Assembly: GCA_035707825.1 (NCBI GenBank)
Contig: DASSTR010000019.1
Location: 1 to 18,329 of the forward strand
DNA from: VRUE01 sp035707825
Lineage (GTDB): Bacteria > Actinomycetota > Thermoleophilia > Solirubrobacterales > 70-9
Length of the DNA: 18,329 nucleotides
Reading direction: 5' to 3'
Position numbers and translations under genes: made by a program. This document shows positions 14,804 through 18,329 of the stretch, one piece after another. The first letter of the stretch is position 1. The number at the start of each line of letters is the position of its first letter. Under the pieces are notes generated by a model. It was not told where the DNA came from. It did not search any database and saw nothing but the letters and a program-made list of their open reading frames with translations.

Positions 14804-14858
14804 CGAGAGTGAGCTTGACCACCTATATGGGGGTGAAAGCTCACTCTCGCGGCGAGAG
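14804..14858. terminator. Long hairpin between convergent genes, likely bidirectional terminator with alternative fold
   Basis: CGAGAGTGAGCTT (14804-14816) is perfectly complementary to AAGCTCACTCTCG (14837-14849), a 13-bp stem with a 20-nt loop that can itself pair CACC (14820-14823) with GGTG (14832-14835). It sits 17 bases after the gltB stop and before the end of the minus-strand FHA gene, so it can stop transcription from both sides. The right arm can instead pair CTCTCG (14844-14849) with CGAGAG (14853-14858) around a 3-nt loop, excluding the first stem. No T-run follows. Confidence 0.6.
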
Positions 14859-14927
14859 AGGTAGCTGCTGGCCGCGCGGAACCGTCCCGGGCCGGGGGCC
14901 GGCCTCGCGATGCGCGGGGTGCCGGCC

Positions 14928-15515
14928 CTAGGCCTGCAGCGTGTAGAGGCGGTAGCGGCCGACCGTCAGCTCGTCGCCGTCCTGGAGCCGTCCCCACTCG
15001 ACGACCTCGCCGTTGAGGAAGACACCGTTGAGGCTGCGATCGTCGAGGATCCGCAGCGACCTTCCTTCCAGCACGATCAGGGCGTGGCGCCGGGAGACGC
15101 TGGGGTCGTCGAGGCGGATGTCGGCGTTGGCGCTGCGCCCGATCCGCGTCCAGCCCTGCTCGATCGGGAAGGCCTGGATCTCTCCCTCGTCCCGGCAGAC
15201 GAGGTAGGTGCCCCCCTCGGAGAGCATCTTGCGCGCGTCGTCGAGCCAGCTGGGCTCCTCGGCCGCCTCGGTGGCGGCGAACTCAGCGGTGTTCGCGCCG
15301 TGCTCCTGCATCGGCTCGAAGATCGAGTCGCGGCGGAAGGACGAACCGCCGCAGCGCGGGCAGTCGGGCAGCCGGTCGCTCTCCTGTAGGGAGAGTTGGG
15401 AACCGCAATCGAGGCAGAAAAACGTGCCCGGCCCAGGGGCTCGTCCGGTGCCGAAGCTCTCCGTGTTTCCGGTGCTGAAGCTATCGGCGCCCGAACTGGG
15501 ACTGATGGTAGTCAA
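14928..15515 (-). CDS. Zinc-ribbon and FHA domain protein
   Basis: A 195-residue cytoplasmic protein. The Ser/Thr-rich N-terminus (1-30) is followed by a four-cysteine zinc ribbon (C34, C37, C52, C55; CLDCG and CPRCG), an acidic linker, and a C-terminal FHA domain (about 103-190). The phosphothreonine-binding residues of FHA domains are visible: G126-R127, S141-R142-R143-H144 and N163-G164. FHA domains bind phosphothreonine peptides, usually made by PknB-type kinases; the N-terminal S/T stretch could be a phosphorylation site as in GarA/OdhI, but the ETTS-like motif of those proteins is not clearly present. It starts at TTG (15513-15515) behind AAAGGAGGAGG. It is divergent from the SRPBCC gene and convergent with gltB. 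In actinobacteria GarA/OdhI control glutamate metabolism, so the gltB neighbour is suggestive only. Confidence 0.88.
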   Translation of the reverse strand: MTTISPSSGADSFSTGNTESFGTGRAPGPGTFFCLDCGSQLSLQESDRLPDCPRCGGSSFRRDSIFEPMQEHGANTAEFAATEAAEEPSWLDDARKMLSEGGTYLVCRDEGEIQAFPIEQGWTRIGRSANADIRLDDPSVSRRHALIVLEGRSLRILDDRSLNGVFLNGEVVEWGRLQDGDELTVGRYRLYTLQA

Positions 15516-15519
15516 GTGA

Positions 15520-15530
15520 CCTCCTCCTTT
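15520..15530 (-). promoter_or_regulatory. Strong ribosome binding site deciding the TTG start of the FHA gene
   Basis: Read on the minus strand this is AAAGGAGGAGG, 4 nt before TTG at 15513-15515. It is the strongest Shine-Dalgarno in the window and selects this start. Confidence 0.75.
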
Positions 15531-15546
15531 CGGCGCCTCTTGACCA

Positions 15547-15552
15547 TCGTAG
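15547..15552 (-). promoter_or_regulatory. Putative -10 box (TACGAT) of the FHA gene
   Basis: On the minus strand TACGAT lies about 31 nt ahead of the TTG start. Transcription would begin near 15540, leaving a leader of about 25 nt that contains the Shine-Dalgarno. No clear -35 is seen. Confidence 0.4.
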
Positions 15553-15571
15553 CGCCGCCGGCCCAGTTTGG

Positions 15572-15603
15572 ATACCCCTCGATTGGTGATTTTTCGATAC
15601 CCG
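15572..15603. repeat. Direct repeat GATACCC in the divergent intergenic region
   Basis: GATACCC occurs at 15572-15578 and again at 15597-15603, 25 bp apart, in an AT-richer stretch between the divergent FHA and SRPBCC genes. A shared regulator site is possible; it could be chance. Confidence 0.25.
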
Positions 15604-15624
15604 CGGCCTTTTCTCGCAAACGCC

Positions 15625-15630
15625 TAGAAT
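15625..15630 (+). promoter_or_regulatory. Putative -10 box (TAGAAT) of the SRPBCC gene, near-leaderless
   Basis: TAGAAT, one base from consensus, ends 9 nt before the ATG at 15640. There is no Shine-Dalgarno, so the message would have at most a few leader bases. Confidence 0.5.
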
Positions 15631-15639
15631 CGCTGCGCC

Positions 15640-16158
15640 ATGGGCCCCGTCCGCGCTGAGATCGACATCGATGTCCCGCGCCAGCGCATCTTCGAAGAGC
15701 TCCTCGACCTCTCGCGCCGCCCCTCCTTCACCGACCACTTCATCTCCGACTTCCGCCTTACCCGCATCGACGCCACTGGGCTCGGAGCGGGGGCCCGATT
15801 TCGCTTCCAATTCCCCCTCCGCTCGCCCTGGGTGGACACGACGATCGTCGATGTCGAGGACCCGCACCTGATCGTCGAGGAGGGGCGCGGCGGGCGCGTC
15901 AACCGTATCCCGTCCCACACCGTGTGGGAGCTGCTCGAGGGGTCGGGGCCGCTGACCAGGGTTCGGGTCTCCTACTGGACCGAGCCGGCGAATCCCGTGG
16001 ACCGGGCGGTCGAGGTGCTCAGCGGTGGGTCGATCTGGTGCGAGCGCGGCTGGCGCGAGGCGCTGCGCAGGCTTCGCGACCGGCTCGAGTCCGAGGCTCC
16101 GACTCTGAAGCGGATTGCCGTCGCCGGCGGCAACCCGCATCCCACCGGTATTCCCTAG
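15640..16158 (+). CDS. SRPBCC (START/polyketide cyclase-like) domain protein
   Basis: A 172-residue soluble protein with an SRPBCC ligand-binding fold. The N-terminus VRAEIDIDVPRQRIFEELLD is the usual first strand plus helix (xIxxPxxxVFxxLxD) of polyketide cyclase/dehydrase-like proteins. Middle strands (GARFRFQF, WVDTTIVDVEDPHLIVEE, THTVWELL-like region) and a long C-terminal helix (WREALRRLRDRLES) fit the helix-grip fold with its hydrophobic pocket. No signal peptide is present. The ligand is unknown; these proteins may bind lipids or small hydrophobic molecules, or act as cyclases. The ATG at 15640 follows a TAGAAT box. It is divergent from the FHA gene and upstream of a lipoprotein gene. 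Confidence 0.82.
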   Translation: MGPVRAEIDIDVPRQRIFEELLDLSRRPSFTDHFISDFRLTRIDATGLGAGARFRFQFPLRSPWVDTTIVDVEDPHLIVEEGRGGRVNRIPSHTVWELLEGSGPLTRVRVSYWTEPANPVDRAVEVLSGGSIWCERGWREALRRLRDRLESEAPTLKRIAVAGGNPHPTGIP

Positions 16159-16234
16159 CCGGTTTGGGGGGCTTCTGCGCCGTCGCCGGCGATGCCCCGG
16201 CTGAGGCGCCGAGGCAGTTGCCCGGACGCCTTTA

Positions 16235-16240
16235 TAGACT
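16235..16240 (+). promoter_or_regulatory. Putative -10 box (TAGACT) of the lipoprotein gene, near-leaderless
   Basis: TAGACT, within TATAGACT, ends 10 nt before the ATG at 16251. No Shine-Dalgarno is present in the following CTCGCCGCCG. Confidence 0.45.
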
Positions 16241-16250
16241 CTCGCCGCCG

Positions 16251-16799
16251 ATGCGGGAACCCGTTCGCAAACTTGCCCTGACCCTCGCCGCCCTGGCCGT
16301 CCTCGCGGCCGCCGTCGGCCTTTCCGCCTGCGGCTACTCGAGCGACTCGAAGGAGGTCGTCGAGGGTGAGCCGGTCAAGCTCGGCGAGCTCCAGTACAAC
16401 GTCATCTTCTCCCGCTACCTCAACCCCAACGACACCGAGGACGCGGCCTACCTCGTCGGCCAGCCGGCGCCGGAGCCTGACACGACCTACTTCGGCGTCT
16501 TCTTCGAAGTCCAGAACGACTCCGACGAGCCGCAGACCCTTCCCGGCTCGCTGAAGATCACCGACGCCGACGAAACGGTCTTCGAGGCGATCCCCAGCGA
16601 AAGCCTCTACGCGCTGCCTTTCGGCGGCGAGGTCGAAGCCGAAGAACAGATCCCGGTGCTCGACTCGACTCCTCAGCAGGGGCCGATCGCGGGCTCGCTG
16701 GTGCTCTTCAAACTGCCTGACACAGCCTCCCAGAGCCGCCCCCTGACTCTCCACATCCCGGGTCCCGACGGCCCCGCGGAAGTAACGCTCGACCTCTAA
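16251..16799 (+). CDS. Lipoprotein with probable Ig-like (DUF4352-type) domain
   Basis: A 182-residue membrane lipoprotein. The start at 16251 gives a basic n-region (MREPVRK), a hydrophobic core and a lipobox LSAC with C27 as the lipidated cysteine. The frame is open further upstream, but earlier starts would bury the signal peptide. The mature part is acidic. The segment TTYFGVFFEVQNDSDEPQTL followed by a DADETVFEAIP strand resembles the telokin/immunoglobulin-like DUF4352 domain found in many actinobacterial lipoproteins; that assignment is by pattern only. It should sit on the outer face of the cytoplasmic membrane. The molecular role is unknown. It follows the SRPBCC gene by 92 bases and converges with the penicillin-binding protein gene. 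Confidence 0.85.
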   Translation: MREPVRKLALTLAALAVLAAAVGLSACGYSSDSKEVVEGEPVKLGELQYNVIFSRYLNPNDTEDAAYLVGQPAPEPDTTYFGVFFEVQNDSDEPQTLPGSLKITDADETVFEAIPSESLYALPFGGEVEAEEQIPVLDSTPQQGPIAGSLVLFKLPDTASQSRPLTLHIPGPDGPAEVTLDL

Positions 16800-16813
16800 G
16801 CCTCGGTGGAGGC
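16800..16813. terminator. Short hairpin between convergent lipoprotein and PBP genes
   Basis: GCCTC (16800-16804) pairs with GAGGC (16809-16813) across GGTG, directly after the lipoprotein TAA and 17 bases before the PBP stop. The stem is perfect but short and has no T-run, so this is a weak bidirectional terminator candidate. Confidence 0.3.
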
Positions 16814-16830
16814 AGTCAGCCGGGAAGTAC

Positions 16831-18329
16831 CTACAGGCCGGCGGAGAGGATTTCGGCTGCCGCCGGGGCGGCTACTTCCCCGCCCGCCGCGCCGGCGTCG
16901 ATCAGCACCACCCCCACCGCGAGGCGCGGCTTTTCGGCTGGGGCAAAGGCGGCGAACCAGGCGTCCTTGATCTGAACCGGGTTTTCCTCTTCCTCCTGGC
17001 CCGGCTCCGGACCCAGCTCCGCGGTGCCGGTCTTGCCGGCGACCTGGGCCTCGGGGATCGCACCCGCGGTGCCGGTGCCCGAGACGACCACGCCGATCAT
17101 CAATTCGGTCAGCTGGGCGGCGACCTTCTTCGACATCACCCGCTCCGGCTCGTTCTTAGGACGCAGCTTGCGGTTGGCGACGAGGGAGGTCGGCATGCGG
17201 ACGCCATCGCTGCCGATCGTCTGGGCGACGCTCGCCATCTCCAGCGGGGTCGCCAGCACCTCGCCCTGCCCGATCGCGCTCACCCCGAGGTCGAGTTCGT
17301 CGCCGATCACGGTTGGGATGCTCGATTCAGCCGGTTCGATTTCGTCGACGATCCGCGGCGCGTAGAGGGTGGGGGGAGAGTTGAAGCCGAAGCGTTCGGC
17401 GGTTTCGACGAGGGCGTCGTTGCCGATCTTGGGCCCGAGCGGCGCGAAGTCGGCGTTGCAGGACTCGGCGAATGCTTCCCGGAAGGACCCGCCGCAGTAC
17501 TCGCCGTTGGCGTTGTGGATGAAGCGGCCGCCGACGTTGACCCCGTCGGTGATCGGGAAGTAGTCGTCGAGGGAGACGATCCCCTGCTGCAGCGCGGCCG
17601 TGGTGGTGATCATCTTGAAGGTGGAGCCCGGCGGCTGGGGGGCGGAGAAGGCCTGACCGGCGAGCGCCCGGATGTTGCCGGTGCGCGAGTCCAGGACGGC
17701 GATGCCTCCTGAGCGGCCGGCGAGGGCGGAGACCGCGGCGGTCTGCAGGTCCGGGTCGATCGTCGTCTTCACGGCGGCGCCCGGCTGGGGTTCCGCCTTG
17801 GCGAGGGACCGCGTCGTGTTGTCTTCGGCCGAGACGGCGAGCAGAGTGCCCCCGGGCTTGCCGGCGAGGCGGGCGTTGAGGGCAAGCTCGACGCCGCTGA
17901 TCCCGACCGGCGTTCCGGCTGGGAAGCCCTGGCGGGCCAGGGCTTCGAGGTCGCCTTCTTCGGGGGTGCTCACTTCGCCGGTCACGTCGATCGCCGCGCT
18001 GCCCAGGGGGTGCGAGCGGGCGCTGGCTTCGCCTTCGGCGAGCACGGTGCCGTCGGCGGCGAGGATCGGCGCCCGCGGCGCCAGCTCGATGTTGCTCTCC
18101 AGGCGCTCGCCCGGCTCGAGGCCGGGAAAGACGAGGCTCGGGTCCCAGGCGATCCCGCCTTCTTCGAAGGGCAGCTCGAGCGTCTCTTCGACGATGCCGA
18201 AGGCGACGGTCTCCGCCGTCGCCGCGACCGCGACCTCCTTGGGGTCCTCACCGGCGGGGCCCTGTGGAGAATTGAAGGCGAGCGCCCGCAGCGTCGCCAC
18301 CTCCGCGGCTTCGCGATACGCGGCCCTGA
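16831..18329 (-). CDS. Penicillin-binding transpeptidase with NTF2-like N-terminal domain (5' end missing)
   Basis: About 499 residues of a D,D-transpeptidase that cross-links peptidoglycan outside the membrane. The frame is open to the right edge, so the true start lies beyond the window; a GTG at 18298-18300 is in frame but internal to a conserved region. The N-terminal part seen (REAAEVATLRALAF to IAWDPSLVFPGL) resembles the end of a MecA-like NTF2 domain, followed by the dimerisation segment RAPILAADGTVLAEG. The penicillin-binding motifs are all present: SxxK as STFK (17614-17625), SxN as SCN (17455-17463) and KTG in AGKTGTAEL (17026-17034). This is a class B enzyme; no glycosyltransferase domain is visible. 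MecA-like architecture does not by itself mean beta-lactam resistance. Confidence 0.92.
   Translation of the reverse strand, partial: RAAYREAAEVATLRALAFNSPQGPAGEDPKEVAVAATAETVAFGIVEETLELPFEEGGIAWDPSLVFPGLEPGERLESNIELAPRAPILAADGTVLAEGEASARSHPLGSAAIDVTGEVSTPEEGDLEALARQGFPAGTPVGISGVELALNARLAGKPGGTLLAVSAEDNTTRSLAKAEPQPGAAVKTTIDPDLQTAAVSALAGRSGGIAVLDSRTGNIRALAGQAFSAPQPPGSTFKMITTTAALQQGIVSLDDYFPITDGVNVGGRFIHNANGEYCGGSFREAFAESCNADFAPLGPKIGNDALVETAERFGFNSPPTLYAPRIVDEIEPAESSIPTVIGDELDLGVSAIGQGEVLATPLEMASVAQTIGSDGVRMPTSLVANRKLRPKNEPERVMSKKVAAQLTELMIGVVVSGTGTAGAIPEAQVAGKTGTAELGPEPGQEEEENPVQIKDAWFAAFAPAEKPRLAVGVVLIDAGAAGGEVAAPAAAEILSAGL

Noticed and set aside
14910..15519. Plus-strand frames opposite the FHA gene
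   Set aside because: The minus-strand protein has a zinc ribbon, all FHA key residues and a strong ribosome binding site; the plus-strand frames show no motif.
15924..16250. Upstream extension of the lipoprotein frame overlapping the SRPBCC gene
   Set aside because: The signal peptide and lipobox begin at 16251, and the extension lies out of frame over a well-supported gene.
1..18329. Search for CRISPR arrays, insertion sequences, tRNA/rRNA genes, toxin-antitoxin or phage-defence genes
   Set aside because: No regularly spaced repeats, transposase motifs, cloverleaf-like sequences or defence domains were seen by eye; base composition is even across the window.

Overview
The window is high-GC chromosomal DNA, apparently from an actinobacterium. 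Evidence is the strong G/C preference at third codon positions, the lysA-hom-thrC-thrB gene order typical of Actinomycetota, TTG starts with strong Shine-Dalgarno sequences, and TANNNT -10 boxes lying directly against start codons, as in leaderless actinobacterial transcripts. The mix of secreted beta-propeller, NTF2-type penicillin-binding protein and zinc-ribbon/FHA genes suggests Thermoleophilia (Solirubrobacterales-like). That placement is inference, not something the sequence proves.

Layout, left to right: the 3' end of an acyl-CoA dehydrogenase (1-178); a CDF zinc/cation exporter (230-1150); an exported coiled-coil M23 peptidase (1250-2440); a membrane-anchored Gly/Ala/Ser-rich protein behind a 14-bp perfect palindrome (2539-3201); the lysine/threonine block lysA-hom-thrC-thrB (3239-7779); a three-gene run of TolB-like propeller, cupin and a secreted protein made of a tandemly duplicated four-cysteine domain (7827-9957); a very large glutamate synthase gene gltB with its own near-consensus promoter (10117-14787). 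Then come, on the minus strand, a zinc-ribbon/FHA protein (14928-15515); on the plus strand an SRPBCC protein (15640-16158) and a lipoprotein (16251-16799); and on the minus strand a penicillin-binding transpeptidase that runs off the right edge (16831-18329).

Functionally the centre is amino-acid biosynthesis. LysA makes lysine from meso-diaminopimelate; Hom, ThrC and ThrB carry aspartate semialdehyde to threonine; GltB supplies glutamate nitrogen, but no gltD small subunit lies in the window. Flanking genes deal with the envelope: peptidoglycan hydrolase, transpeptidase, lipoprotein and secreted proteins. FHA proteins often read Ser/Thr-kinase signals.

No mobile element, CRISPR array, tRNA, rRNA or recognisable defence cassette was seen. 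The most notable signals are the recurring TANNNT-to-ATG arrangement in front of six genes, the duplicated four-cysteine secreted protein, the unusual N-terminus of GltB, and a long hairpin after gltB that has a competing alternative fold. Intergenic gaps longer than about 90 bases (1151-1249, 2441-2538, 9958-10116, 14788-14927, 15516-15639, 16159-16250) hold only the regulatory signals listed; no gap exceeds 300 bases.
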